DNA of 64,000 nt from JARIHD01 sp963815935. Lineage in GTDB: Bacteria > Patescibacteriota > Saccharimonadia > Saccharimonadales > UBA4665. Below are positions 41,409 to 49,936 of this stretch, piece by piece (position 1 is the first letter of the stretch; every line of letters begins with the position of its first letter). The notes under the pieces were generated by a model that saw nothing but the letters and a program-made list of their open reading frames with translations, ran no database searches and was not told where the DNA came from. The stretch covers positions 186,001-250,000 of the forward strand of contig CAWFIL010000008.1 in the NCBI GenBank assembly GCA_963815935.1, written 5' to 3'. Made by a program: the position numbers and the translations under genes.

Positions 41409-42917
41409 TCATAAAATATCCGCGCACGCAGCTGCCATCTGCTGGTTGCGCTCGATGATATTAGCATAGCCCTTGCCCTGAATTGTTTGTGTAAGCTGGG
41501 GTAAGCCATGTCGAAAGTTTACTTCACGCCCCATAAATGCACCCTCCTGCACAAGCGTAACGTGCGCCGACAGGTTGCGCACAAAGGCGTCGTAGGTGCG
41601 AACTGCGGCATCAACGGGCCCGTAAATTGTTCGTGGCACAAACTGCCTTACCTCTGACGATGCTCCTCTAACTTGCTTGAGTAGGCTGTCGAGCTGCTCA
41701 GGTGATAGCGAGGCATCCAGGGCGAATTCGTCTGAATGGTTGCCATACAGCACAAACGAGTCCTTGCTAAAGGCGGGATCAAAGCGACGGGCATACGAGA
41801 CGACCCTGGCGGCGTCTGTCTCTAGACCAATGCCGTATAGCTGGTGGCTATATAAGCCAGCGCTTTGGCTGACCCTAGAGGCGTGGCATGCATAGGTAAG
41901 GATGTCGACCGGATTTGTGACGACAAAAATAGTGCCAGCAAAGTGCAGACGACTGGCCAGCTTGGCGTATTTGCGGATTATTACGAGGTGCGTAGCAAAC
42001 TTTTGCCAGCGCTCAGGTATGTCGGTTGCGACCGTAGCGCTTTCGTCGCGAAAGGTTAAGAACACTGCGGCAGCGTTTCGGAACACTGCGGCAGCGTCAT
42101 CATGGGCTACAAAAACATCATCGCGGCGCTGCAGTGCGGTCGCGTGGTTCATGTCGAGCGCACATCCTTTGGCTGTCGCGACCGTACGGTTAAATAGGTG
42201 TACCGTTTGTACGTAAGGGAGTTTGCCTAACTGAAACGCCAGCGCCGTGCCGACGGCGCCCGTGCCAATTACCCCCACCGAGGTGCTATTGCGACGAGCG
42301 GTCGCTCGCTTGCGCTGCAGAATACCACACAAAAGCGTGGCGGTCTGTGCAATAGATCGTTGTCGCGCAGGTAGGGCACAGCATAGGGGTAGGGCGTCTT
42401 TGTTGCTGGTCCAGAAAGATCGCAGCATGGTCAGCTCGCGTGGTGTTGCTGTATCAAATGTTTCTTGTAGTAATTGCTGCCATTCTTGGTCGTTTGGCGC
42501 AAAGGCATCACGCTGTAATGTATCGTTGCCTGTCAAAAACACGATGCCCGTGAGGGGGCATCGTGTTTTGTGCTTCATATCGGCAGCGACGTTAAGGTCG
42601 CTAGCATAAAAGCGCGACCCATCTCGTTCGACGGCGACCCAGTCATTAGCGAGGACCTTGGCGCCAAGGCTTTGGCCAAGATATTCAGCATAGGTCGACT
42701 TGCCTATACCCGATGGCCCGGCAAGCAGGTAGTACTTTTTGGCTACCTTGATCAAATTTGCATGCAGAAAACCAAGCGTGCCGGAAGTATTACTAACCGA
42801 AATGGCGACACGTGCGCTCTTTTTAGCTTTGTCTTGCAAGCCATCTGCAACAGTAGTGGTCGCCATTGGTAAGGACACAAGCCGGGTGGCAAAGTTAAAT
42901 GTAGTCGTTTGCGGCAT
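41409..42917 (-). CDS. Fusion of an HprK-like P-loop domain and a lactate/malate dehydrogenase-like domain
   Basis: Protein of 502 residues. The N-terminal ~200 have a P-loop GPSGIGKST (67-75) followed by NDWVAVERDGSRFYASDLNV, the pattern of HPr-kinase/PEP-carboxykinase-type kinases. Residues ~212-502 are an LDH/MDH fold: GVIGTGAVG, LDMNHA, VTNPVDIL, YGIGLETDAAR and the catalytic histidine in GNHSDE (His394). The acidic and arginine residues near Asp368-Arg371 look conserved, so oxidoreductase activity is possible. I know of no described protein with this domain pair. It may link dehydrogenase activity to a kinase or nucleotide sensor. TACACT is 9 nt before ATG. Confidence 0.82.
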   Translation of the reverse strand: MPQTTTFNFATRLVSLPMATTTVADGLQDKAKKSARVAISVSNTSGTLGFLHANLIKVAKKYYLLAGPSGIGKSTYAEYLGQSLGAKVLANDWVAVERDGSRFYASDLNVAADMKHKTRCPLTGIVFLTGNDTLQRDAFAPNDQEWQQLLQETFDTATPRELTMLRSFWTSNKDALPLCCALPARQRSIAQTATLLCGILQRKRATARRNSTSVGVIGTGAVGTALAFQLGKLPYVQTVHLFNRTVATAKGCALDMNHATALQRRDDVFVAHDDAAAVFRNAAAVFLTFRDESATVATDIPERWQKFATHLVIIRKYAKLASRLHFAGTIFVVTNPVDILTYACHASRVSQSAGLYSHQLYGIGLETDAARVVSYARRFDPAFSKDSFVLYGNHSDEFALDASLSPEQLDSLLKQVRGASSEVRQFVPRTIYGPVDAAVRTYDAFVRNLSAHVTLVQEGAFMGREVNFRHGLPQLTQTIQGKGYANIIERNQQMAAACADIL

Positions 42918-43023
42918 GGTTCTAATAGTGTACGTCCAAAGTTAAGCCTCTCTCGGAAAATAGCACGAAAAGACGCCACCGGTCAACGCTACTATTCTTC
43001 AACGGCGCTACTTTTGAGTGGAG

Positions 43024-43404
43024 TTACCGCCTCCAGGCCACCTGTATGGGCGAAGAGCTCTTAAGAAACTCCCGTTCGTAGGCTGAGTAGTATGCCTGGC
43101 CAACGTAGGAGTGCTTGGTAGATGTGTTCTGCACGACAGTGGCCGTACAACGAGTCGTACTGCTACATCGCTTTACGTACTTGCCCGCCGTTTGGTCGTA
43201 GATGCGTACCTCAATGACGGCTCTGTCTGTTTTTGCGGTGAGCTGTACCGACCGACCAACCCTGGCAGTTGTCTGGCTTGCTCCAATGCTGATCGTCGGG
43301 GCGGTGAACGCGCCGACATTGGTAGCGACTCCCGCGCAAAGTCCAGCAGTAGTCACTAGGATAGCTGGTATTAGCCGTCTAATGTTTTGTGCAAGGTTTT
43401 TCAC
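43024..43404 (-). CDS. Small secreted Ig-like protein
   Basis: Protein of 126 residues with an N-terminal signal (IPAILVTTAGLCAGVATNVGA) and a beta-rich domain: SVQLTAKTDRAVIEVRIYDQ and a likely disulfide in CSSTTRC. Looks like a single immunoglobulin-like module. Function unknown. GTG start with AGGAGG 8 nt before; TATACT further upstream. Confidence 0.65.
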   Translation of the reverse strand: MKNLAQNIRRLIPAILVTTAGLCAGVATNVGAFTAPTISIGASQTTARVGRSVQLTAKTDRAVIEVRIYDQTAGKYVKRCSSTTRCTATVVQNTSTKHSYVGQAYYSAYEREFLKSSSPIQVAWRR

Positions 43405-43505
43405 AGTGTATTCCTCCTACGTTTATTAAAGGAATTAGTATACGCGTTTTGCGTAGCGCAAGCCTGTGAGCGTCGTCACGCCGTCTTTTTAAACACGACT
43501 GCTCT

Positions 43506-43985
43506 CTATTCTTGGCCGTGGGCCTCCTGTAGCTTTGCTAGGTCGAGCTTTTTCATTTTGAGCAGTGCTTCCATAACACGACCAGAGCGTACTTGGTCTG
43601 GGTCGGCCATGAGTTTGGCGATGTCCTTGGGGACGATCTGCCAGCTAACGCCGTACTTGTCTTTGAGCCAGCCGCATTGTTCAGCCTCGGGTACCGCAGA
43701 TAGCTTTTCCCAGAAGTAGTCGATCTCGTCTTGGTCTTCGCATTCGACAATAAATGAAATTGCTTCGTTAAATGTAAAAATAGGTCCACCATTGAGAGCA
43801 GTGAAACGTTGTCCATTAAGGTCGAATGATATGGCCAGCACGCTGCCTTTCGGCATGCCAGTTGGCGTGTCGGCGGTATAGTAAGAGGTTGCTACAACTT
43901 TGGAGTTTTTGAAGATATTGGTGTAAAACGTAGCAGCTTCCTCGGCCTGATCATTAAACCAAAGATGCGGTGTTATTTGTTGCAT
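43506..43985 (-). CDS. VOC-family protein, PhnB-like
   Basis: Glyoxalase/bleomycin-resistance-fold protein of 159 residues: PHLWFNDQAEEAATFYTNIF, FTALNGGP, SFIVECEDQDEIDYFWEKL, then WLKDKYGVSWQIVP. This subgroup is often annotated as 3-demethylubiquinone methyltransferase by similarity but is uncharacterised. Last gene of the ArsR/SRPBCC/VOC unit, a combination seen in many bacteria. Role unknown, perhaps binding or detoxifying a small molecule. Confidence 0.85.
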   Translation of the reverse strand: MQQITPHLWFNDQAEEAATFYTNIFKNSKVVATSYYTADTPTGMPKGSVLAISFDLNGQRFTALNGGPIFTFNEAISFIVECEDQDEIDYFWEKLSAVPEAEQCGWLKDKYGVSWQIVPKDIAKLMADPDQVRSGRVMEALLKMKKLDLAKLQEAHGQE

Positions 43986-44028
43986 GATGTTGTTCTCCTG
44001 ACTATTTAAAGTGTTTACAATGATGGGC

Positions 44029-44520
44029 TTAGTCTAGCGAAATGGTGAGGTGCTCCTCTAGCTTGTCGAGCGATTCGGTGTAGCCAGCCTCGAAGCCCAT
44101 GTCGATAATCTTTTGCATGTCTGTCTCGTTATTAAAGGTAAGCGTAGTTCGGAGTGTGCTTGGCTGTTCGCCGCTTAGCTCAATAAGCCAGTGCGAATTG
44201 GGCAGATCGGTGGTTCTATCGCCACTCTTGTTGCTGAAGCTATCGTCGGCGGATATCAGGCTCGGTGCATCAATGTCGAGAAAGTCTACCAGCCCCCAGG
44301 CTTGCGTACCATCCGGACCGGTCATGTAGTAGTGCCAATGGCCGCCTTCTCGGAAGTCGAATGAACTGGTCGTCGTTGGCCAGTCACGCGGGCCCCACCA
44401 ACTTTCTAGCATTTTTTGGTCTGACCATGCCTGCCATAGACGTTGTTTGCTGACATCGAAGGTACGTTCGATGATAATCTGTTTATGCTCAACATCTTTT
44501 GTCACTGTTTGTTTGCTCAC
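44029..44520 (-). CDS. SRPBCC/AHSA1-like protein
   Basis: START-like hydrophobic-pocket protein of 163 residues: IIIERTFDVSKQRLWQAWSD, then SWWGPRDWP, FDFREGGHWHYYM and the C-terminal GFEAGYTESLDKLEEHL are typical of the AHSA1 subgroup. It would bind a hydrophobic ligand. It lies 8 nt after arsR and upstream of the VOC gene in one operon. Confidence 0.9.
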   Translation of the reverse strand: MSKQTVTKDVEHKQIIIERTFDVSKQRLWQAWSDQKMLESWWGPRDWPTTTSSFDFREGGHWHYYMTGPDGTQAWGLVDFLDIDAPSLISADDSFSNKSGDRTTDLPNSHWLIELSGEQPSTLRTTLTFNNETDMQKIIDMGFEAGYTESLDKLEEHLTISLD

Positions 44521-44528
44521 AGTGTCTC

Positions 44529-44852
44529 CTATTTTTCTCTTAATATGTCCTCTAGCCGGTCAAAGCGGTTGGTCCAAATCTTTTCATACTCATTCATGAG
44601 CTGTGTAATTTGGGAGATCGCTTCGGCTTTGGCCACGATGACCTGCTCGCGACCCTCTTTGCGCTTAACAATTAATCCAGCTTTGGTGAGGACCCCCAGG
44701 TGCTTGGCGACTGCAGCAAACGACATAGAGTATTTACCTGCTAGCTCTGTAATAGTGCGCTCGCCGGCAAGTACGCGTGACAACAAATCGCGGCGCGTCT
44801 CATCAGACAGTGCTCGGAATACAAGGTTAAAGTCCAGTGTATATTCAACCAT
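44529..44852 (-). CDS. ArsR-type regulator of the SRPBCC/VOC operon
   Basis: Winged-helix repressor of 107 residues: FRALSDETRRDLLSRVLAGE, recognition helix SMSFAAVAKHLGVLTKAGL, wing RKEGREQV. No cysteine metal motif, so not an arsenic sensor; this subgroup co-occurs with SRPBCC proteins. The promoter TTGACC, 17 nt, TAACAT ends 8 nt before ATG; an imperfect palindrome around TAGTGTACTA between the boxes is a candidate operator for autorepression. Confidence 0.9.
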   Translation of the reverse strand: MVEYTLDFNLVFRALSDETRRDLLSRVLAGERTITELAGKYSMSFAAVAKHLGVLTKAGLIVKRKEGREQVIVAKAEAISQITQLMNEYEKIWTNRFDRLEDILREK

Positions 44853-44904
44853 ATGGTTTAATGTTAGTACACTAGACTTATTTGGTCAAGGCATATACCC
44901 GTTT

Positions 44905-46209
44905 TTAGTAACAACTTCCGGAGCACTCGGTTGCGCCGAGTCTGTTCGATACCCACGGTAGCGCATCCTTAAAGCTCTGTTGCCATACATTAAAGGTGTG
45001 CTCACCGACCATGAGTTGGAGGACGCTTTCTATGCCTGCGGCCTGTGTTTCTTTGTGCAATGTATTTATGCCGTTCACCAGGGACAACTTGTCGTTTTTT
45101 CCTACAGCAAAGAAGCCGCTAACGTGTGGGTACTTGTTGCTGTGCAGCAGCTGCAGGGGTTGATATTCTTGCCATTTTGCCTGCGAGCCACCGAAGAGTG
45201 TCTGTATTGTTTTTTGCTTTGAGCCCACCTCCGGGCCAATCTCACCGCTAAAGTCTAGGAAGTAATGGTACACATTGTCATGTCTAAGCGTGATGGTTAG
45301 GCCACATAAGCCACCAAGGCTGAGGCCACCGATTGCCCATTGATCGGGGCTGGTGGCAACTCTAAAGTGTGCTTTTATATAGGTTGGCACGTCCTGGCCC
45401 AGATATGTGTCGACATTGCCACGCGGGCTGTCGACACACTCGGTATCGTTGGTCGAGGACCCCAGGTTATCTAACACGAACACGTACGGCGTAATCCCGT
45501 GGTGGAGCGCGGCGAACTGGTCCATGGTAGTTTGTAGGCCACCTCCATTGAGCCAATCCTGGGGATTGCCTGGTACGCCGGCCATTAGTACGATTACTGG
45601 CAACTGCACCTTGTTGGACCCGGCATTTATTGCGGGCGTATACAAATACCCCGGTCTTGCGCGAAAATGCGATATAGCTCCAGGGATGGAGATACTCGAG
45701 ATTGACCCTTTGGTGGAAGCACTACTGCCATATAACTGGCGCTCAGTTGAGCTTGGTCGCCAGTTGCTCTTTTTTTGTTGGGATACGATCGTGATGTTCT
45801 GCCGGTTTTTTACATCCTGAGCTCCAAACACGCTGTATAGGGTTGGGTAGTAATGGTAGTAGCTGTTTGCCAGTAACAGGCTGACCAGTAGGCTAATGAC
45901 CACATTTGCCGTAGATATGAGACCTATCCGCAACTTGTGTAGCCACATGCATATACCTAATAGCGCTCCGCTGAGGCCGAACGGGAGTACCATGAGCCAT
46001 AGGTTGGGAGGTAACTTGTCGGATGGAAAGACAAATTTTACGGCTACAAGTAATGCCACAGAGAGCAGGAGTGTTGTGGCAGTAATGTAGGGTAGGAGCT
46101 TTTTGATTTCCCGGTGTTTAATAAGCTCCTGGAATAGGTAGTAGATAAGCGCTGTATTGAGAATGCCTAGGCAAACAAATAGGCCGTTACTGAAGAGATC
46201 TAGATTCAT
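44905..46209 (-). CDS. Membrane-anchored antigen-85-like esterase
   Basis: Protein of 434 residues. About four N-terminal helices (~5-135) are followed by an extracellular alpha/beta hydrolase domain: PVIVLMAGVPGNPQDWLNGG, nucleophile in GGLSLGG, acid near AVGKNDK, His in GEHTFNVW. This architecture and the S-x-G-G context resemble actinobacterial esterases related to the mycolyltransferases (antigen 85). Substrate unknown, probably a lipid or cell-envelope ester. Given that Saccharibacteria live on Actinobacteria, transfer from or action on a host is tempting but not shown. Confidence 0.78.
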   Translation of the reverse strand: MNLDLFSNGLFVCLGILNTALIYYLFQELIKHREIKKLLPYITATTLLLSVALLVAVKFVFPSDKLPPNLWLMVLPFGLSGALLGICMWLHKLRIGLISTANVVISLLVSLLLANSYYHYYPTLYSVFGAQDVKNRQNITIVSQQKKSNWRPSSTERQLYGSSASTKGSISSISIPGAISHFRARPGYLYTPAINAGSNKVQLPVIVLMAGVPGNPQDWLNGGGLQTTMDQFAALHHGITPYVFVLDNLGSSTNDTECVDSPRGNVDTYLGQDVPTYIKAHFRVATSPDQWAIGGLSLGGLCGLTITLRHDNVYHYFLDFSGEIGPEVGSKQKTIQTLFGGSQAKWQEYQPLQLLHSNKYPHVSGFFAVGKNDKLSLVNGINTLHKETQAAGIESVLQLMVGEHTFNVWQQSFKDALPWVSNRLGATECSGSCY

Positions 46210-46242
46210 ACCTTAAAGTTTACCAAATAAGTTTCCCTTTGC

Positions 46243-47109
46243 TTACAAACACGTGCGATTTACGCTGCGCGGATCGTTGAGCTGTCTGGTTTTGTATGCG
46301 GGATTGGTATCGACGCTGGCACGCCAAGGGCGTGCTTTGTTGAGGGCAATATCCAAATCGGGGGCTAAGCGATCCAACTCGGCGAATACAAGCTCACGTT
46401 CGGACTCGGCTCTGTTGATAGGCTCCCCATCTGGTCCGATAAGTGCAGACATGATAAATGAGGCGGTTTCTGCTGGTGTAGACAGCCCGACCCAGTAATT
46501 ATGAATGGATGCATATGCTCGCGCCTTTAGATAAAAACTGGCGTCAACCGGATAGGCCGAAAGTAGCAAGCAATCTACGCCTAGCTGAGCATACTCGATA
46601 AACAACTCCGGAAAGTTGACCTCTACGCAAATTACGCAACCAAACCGGAAGCCGTCGACGTCAAAAACAATCGGATCGTAGCCGGGCGTATAGAAGCGTG
46701 TGACCTCAGTGTACGAACAGATACGTTTATCGTAGCGATTAACGAGGCTCCCTTCGTCCGAGATGATGTATAGACTGTTATGCGGCCAGTTGGGAGGGGT
46801 GAGTGGGTGCGCTGATCCTAGCACGACCCATAGCTTCAGCTTTGCGGCTAATGCCATAATGGCTTCGAGCTCCTTGCGGACGGTTGCCCAGTCTACTTCT
46901 TCCCAGTCCAAGATGGGATTTTTGGCATAGCCGGACAACATACCCTCCGGGAATTGTATCAACCTGGCACCGCCAGCAGCGGCTTCCTCCATCATGCGTT
47001 GAACTTCGCTACTGTTTTTATGAGCATTGCCTGTTATTGGCAACTGTGCAATGGCAATTCTAAGCGGCTTCGAATCAACCACCGATTGCCTGGTTCTACC
47101 TTTGGGCAT
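46243..47109 (-). CDS. Carbon-nitrogen hydrolase (nitrilase superfamily)
   Basis: Amidase-fold enzyme of 288 residues with the Glu-Lys-Cys triad: FPEGMLSGY (Glu), NRYDKRICSYTE (Lys), GCVICVEVNFPEL (Cys). Substrate class (amide, nitrile or carbamoyl) unresolved. AGGAG before ATG. Stands alone between the esterase and a NUDIX gene, all on the minus strand. Confidence 0.88.
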   Translation of the reverse strand: MPKGRTRQSVVDSKPLRIAIAQLPITGNAHKNSSEVQRMMEEAAAGGARLIQFPEGMLSGYAKNPILDWEEVDWATVRKELEAIMALAAKLKLWVVLGSAHPLTPPNWPHNSLYIISDEGSLVNRYDKRICSYTEVTRFYTPGYDPIVFDVDGFRFGCVICVEVNFPELFIEYAQLGVDCLLLSAYPVDASFYLKARAYASIHNYWVGLSTPAETASFIMSALIGPDGEPINRAESERELVFAELDRLAPDLDIALNKARPWRASVDTNPAYKTRQLNDPRSVNRTCL

Positions 47110-47227
47110 ACATTCTCCTATTTGTTTTTTGTTTTAGCCTCTCACAGCTCCTTGTAGCATAGCACTTACGGGCGAACCGAGAAAACTACATGCAAGTATT
47201 TTCGTCTAGCATGGCGCGGCAGCTGAT

Positions 47228-47668
47228 CTATAGTTTTACTGGCTGTGGTGGAAAGCCCTTCTTGAAGGCTTTGACGATTGCTTCCTGTAGTTGTGGTGTG
47301 CGAAATGGTAGTTTCCCGAAGCTGCCAACAGACACCCAGTAGGGCTGATGAGTATTCATGCCGTACTGATTCATGACTGCCTCCTCGGATGCTTCCTGAA
47401 TGGCTGCGTCGCCATGCGGAGCCACATTGCACAAGTAAATGGTCTGTTCGTTGTAGGGTGAGGGGTGTTCTTCGATGTATACGGGCCGGGCTGCAATAAC
47501 ACGCATGCCGGTTTCTTCTCGGATCTCGCGTACCAGGGCCTGTTCTTGGGTCTCACCATCATTAATGCGACCGCCGACCAGCGTGAAGTACTTGTCGCCG
47601 TACTTGTCGCGGTGCATGACCAAAATCTTGTCGTCCTCAATAATAATTGCGCGGACTGCTTGTCTCAT
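47228..47668 (-). CDS. NUDIX hydrolase
   Basis: Hydrolase of about 146 residues; NUDIX box GRINDGETQEQALVREIREE then TGM is complete. MHRDKYGDKYFTLVGG precedes it. TATACT is 7 nt upstream of this ATG, so longer starts (GTG/ATG at 47692/47689) would lie upstream of transcription and are rejected. Substrate unknown. Confidence 0.85.
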   Translation of the reverse strand: MRQAVRAIIIEDDKILVMHRDKYGDKYFTLVGGRINDGETQEQALVREIREETGMRVIAARPVYIEEHPSPYNEQTIYLCNVAPHGDAAIQEASEEAVMNQYGMNTHQPYWVSVGSFGKLPFRTPQLQEAIVKAFKKGFPPQPVKL

Positions 47669-47724
47669 AGGCCTAAGTATACGCGTCATCACCTCAGGAG
47701 AAAGTGTTTGTACTTACTATTGTA

Positions 47725-48168
47725 TTAACGGGTGTTGATATTGCGACGCGTTCGCATCGTTTTGCGGGGGTGCTCGATGTGCTCGGGCCTAACTTTACCG
47801 AGAGCAAGTAGCACGGTCGTCGGAGCTACGAAACTCCATAGCAGCCCCAAGAATGACAGCGGTGAGTACGTAATTGCTACCAACGCTAAGAAGCTAACGA
47901 CACTGTAACGTAGATAGTAATATAGGTAACGGCGTTCGTGGTCACCGTAGTATTTGGTGGCGATTCGTTCGCCAATGTAGCCTGCGCCGAGGTAGCTGCC
48001 AGCAATACTTAACAAGATAAGCAGATCAATGAATGTTGCGCCGCCATACGGCCAGTGGAATAGCCCGTTAATATTAGTAACGGTGTAGAAGAAAATACCA
48101 ACGATGGCTCCGCATACGATGGACCACCACCAGCTTTTCCAGAAGATGTCAGATTTCGATAGATGCAT
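47725..48168 (-). CDS. Four-helix membrane protein, unknown
   Basis: Protein of 147 residues with four hydrophobic helices and a basic tail (HPRKTMRTRRNINTR). No family recognised. A TACTAA/TAATAA-like -10 box just before ATG and no Shine-Dalgarno. Confidence 0.6.
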   Translation of the reverse strand: MHLSKSDIFWKSWWWSIVCGAIVGIFFYTVTNINGLFHWPYGGATFIDLLILLSIAGSYLGAGYIGERIATKYYGDHERRYLYYYLRYSVVSFLALVAITYSPLSFLGLLWSFVAPTTVLLALGKVRPEHIEHPRKTMRTRRNINTR

Positions 48169-48277
48169 AGCTTATTAGTAACTCCCTATATCGTACCAAG
48201 AAATTACTGAGTAAAGGCTTAGCTTTTCGCTCTTTTGAGCTCATCAGCACATCCTCACAGATGTGGAAGCTAAATCG

Positions 48278-48405
48278 GAGGGGGAGGGGTGGTTGTACGT
48301 TGTGGTTGCCAGATGGCCGCCATGCATAACGTAGAAGCACCCAGCTCCCCCCTCGCGACCCGTCGGGATGACGGTAGACGGTTTCTCACAGGATGTGAGC
48401 TTTTT
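48278..48405 (+). ncRNA. Structured element with terminator, candidate small RNA
   Basis: GAGGGGGAG then GGGTG (48278-48291) pair with CACCC and CTCCCCCCTC (48338-48354). Inside, TACGTT/AACGTA and TGG..GCC/GGC..CCA continue the same arm. A CTCACA/TGTGAG hairpin with TTTTT (48385-48405) closes it in plus orientation. Both flanking genes are on minus, so a plus-strand RNA would be independent. No promoter is clear. It lacks recognisable SRP, RNase P or tmRNA signatures. The rest of 48169-48453 shows nothing else convincing. Confidence 0.35.
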
Positions 48406-48453
48406 CAGACGCCCATCTAGCGTAACTGTGTCTTTGAACGAGTTGTTGCAGAG

Positions 48454-49077
48454 CTACTTGCCTACGTTGACCAGGGCCTGGGCGGTGCCAGAGTAGCCGG
48501 TCGTCTCGTCGACGAAGTAGATGCTGTACCAGCCGTAGGCGCGCGCCGTGCCGTCGGGCTTGTAGCAGCCGAAGTTGGCCGTGTAGTTGCCGATGCTGTT
48601 GGCGGGACCGCCGTTGGTGATAATGACGTTGCCGGTCGGGTCGATGACCTGCACGGTGACGTCGCCGCCGGGGGTCAGGCCGTTGGCCGAGATGTAGTAC
48701 TGTGCGTCGTGTGTGTAGCAGCCGCCGTCGACCGTGGTGGTCACGGGGTTGCAGTGGTACGGGTTGCAGTACTGGTCGCTGTCGTAGTAGTACTGTCGGG
48801 CGCCCTCAATGCTGCTGTAGGGCAGCGTACTGTACAGCCAGTCGAGGCTGTAGATGTTCTGCCCATCCTGTGTCACGACGATGTCGCCGTCCTGGCTGTC
48901 CTCCCCAAGGGGGTTGCACCAGAGTTGCACACTGAGTGTGAGCAGCAGGATGGCGGCGGCCAGGTAGGCCAGCGACACTGCGCCGCTGCGGATAATGCTC
49001 AGCCAGTAATCGTAGCGCTCAAGATTGTTCATCTCGGGCTCGAAGGCGGGCTCGGTGGTCTCGACGTCGCCGTTCAT
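48454..49077 (-). CDS. GC-rich membrane-anchored extracellular protein
   Basis: Protein of about 207 residues: short N-terminal cytoplasmic part, one helix (SIIRSGAVSLAYLAAAILLL), then an extracellular domain rich in Tyr, Asp, Thr and Cys with CNPYHCNP and GGCYTHDAQYY, likely disulfide-bonded, and a beta-rich end. Most codons end in C or G, unlike neighbours, suggesting recent acquisition, perhaps from a high-GC actinobacterium. GGAG lies 8 nt before the ATG at 49077; upstream in-frame starts lack such a site. Function unknown. Confidence 0.65.
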   Translation of the reverse strand: MNGDVETTEPAFEPEMNNLERYDYWLSIIRSGAVSLAYLAAAILLLTLSVQLWCNPLGEDSQDGDIVVTQDGQNIYSLDWLYSTLPYSSIEGARQYYYDSDQYCNPYHCNPVTTTVDGGCYTHDAQYYISANGLTPGGDVTVQVIDPTGNVIITNGGPANSIGNYTANFGCYKPDGTARAYGWYSIYFVDETTGYSGTAQALVNVGK

Positions 49078-49212
49078 GACGAGTACTCCGTTTCGTCGGG
49101 GTTGTGAAAGGTACGATCTTGCGATTGCTCTTCGTCCAAAGACAGGTAATTCTAACATATTTGCTCATTTTTTGCAATCCCCTGGCAGTCGTTCTCTGCT
49201 ATACTGGTAGAC

Positions 49213-49773
49213 ATGAACCGTCCACGAGTGGCGACTACGAAATCTGCTCACATCGGATTTCATCCGTATCTGTCAGCAAACTCCGTGCGGTTGGCGCAAG
49301 CTGATCGCCTCGCCCTGTCGTTTAAAAATATGTTGTTGCTATTGAACGCGTTACTTCTTGCGGTTCTGATTACTGGGGGTGTGTGGGCATTGACCGGCCG
49401 GCATACTAGTCCTTTTGAGGCTGCCACGGTGAGTGAGCACGATTTCAGTTTTTCGGTACAGTTTTTCAAGAGGGCCACTATTCTGGCGACACACAATGCC
49501 AACTACTTGGTCGCGCGCGACGAGCAGGGCAAAAAAACGGCAATCTGGGTTACAAAATTAGAATCCCCTTTGTCGTGTGGGGGAAGCTCCCGATTTGACT
49601 ACTCACCTCCACGCAATGTGATAGTCCACGATAGCTGCTACGAGCCGGATAGGCTGACCTTTGCATCCGATATAACGGTCGGTCGTCAGGTGTATCAGAT
49701 TAATCTTACCTCGCAGAAGCCAATCAATGTTGCTGATGCTAAAGATATCCTTGGCTCGGTTATTATTAAGTAG
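49213..49773 (+). CDS. Single-pass membrane protein, unknown
   Basis: Protein of 186 residues: cytoplasmic N-terminus (~1-38), one helix (MLLLLNALLLAVLITGGVWAL), and an extracellular region of ~120 residues with two cysteines (LSCGG and DSCYEPD) and alternating beta pattern. No family recognised. TATACT with an upstream TG is 7 nt before ATG. Confidence 0.65.
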   Translation: MNRPRVATTKSAHIGFHPYLSANSVRLAQADRLALSFKNMLLLLNALLLAVLITGGVWALTGRHTSPFEAATVSEHDFSFSVQFFKRATILATHNANYLVARDEQGKKTAIWVTKLESPLSCGGSSRFDYSPPRNVIVHDSCYEPDRLTFASDITVGRQVYQINLTSQKPINVADAKDILGSVIIK

Positions 49774-49778
49774 TGCGG

Positions 49779-49807
49779 TTGACGTGAGTGGTAAATTCAC
49801 CTAGAAT
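49779..49807 (+). promoter_or_regulatory. Promoter of the CofE-like operon
   Basis: TTGACG (49779-49784), 17 nt, TAGAAT (49802-49807). The leader-peptide ATG follows 9 nt later. Confidence 0.7.
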
Positions 49808-49816
49808 GCCCCTACC

Positions 49817-49885
49817 ATGCTTCACAACAAAAGAGTCCGCACCTGGTCAAGTTTTGTTGATACCTACTCGCTGCCCCGAGAGTAG
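49817..49885 (+). CDS. Putative leader peptide of the CofE-like operon
   Basis: Twenty-two codons, MLHNKRVRTWSS then FVDTYSLPRE, directly after the promoter and ending where region 2 of an attenuator begins. It has Trp, two Ser, Thr, Tyr and Phe but no run of one amino acid, so the sensed residue is unclear. Confidence 0.55.
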   Translation: MLHNKRVRTWSSFVDTYSLPRE

Positions 49886-49936
49886 TTAGGCTAGCTTTTG
49901 TCTTTTTTAACTACCTCTCCGGGTAGTTTTTATTTT
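49878..49936 (+). promoter_or_regulatory. Attenuator before the CofE-like gene
   Basis: Region 2 GAGAGTAGTT (49878-49887) can pair with AACTACCTCTC (49909-49919), ten pairs with one bulge. The same AACTACC pairs with GGTAGTT (49922-49928) followed by a T-rich tract, a terminator. A ribosome at the leader-peptide stop covers region 2 and favours termination. Confidence 0.7.

Noticed and set aside
48149..48340. 63-codon minus-strand frame over the structured region
   Set aside because: It runs through a long hairpin, has no promoter box near its starts and overlaps the next gene.
48278..48405. SRP RNA, RNase P RNA or tmRNA
   Set aside because: No GGAAGGA-type SRP tip, no RNase P core motifs and no tRNA-like end were found.
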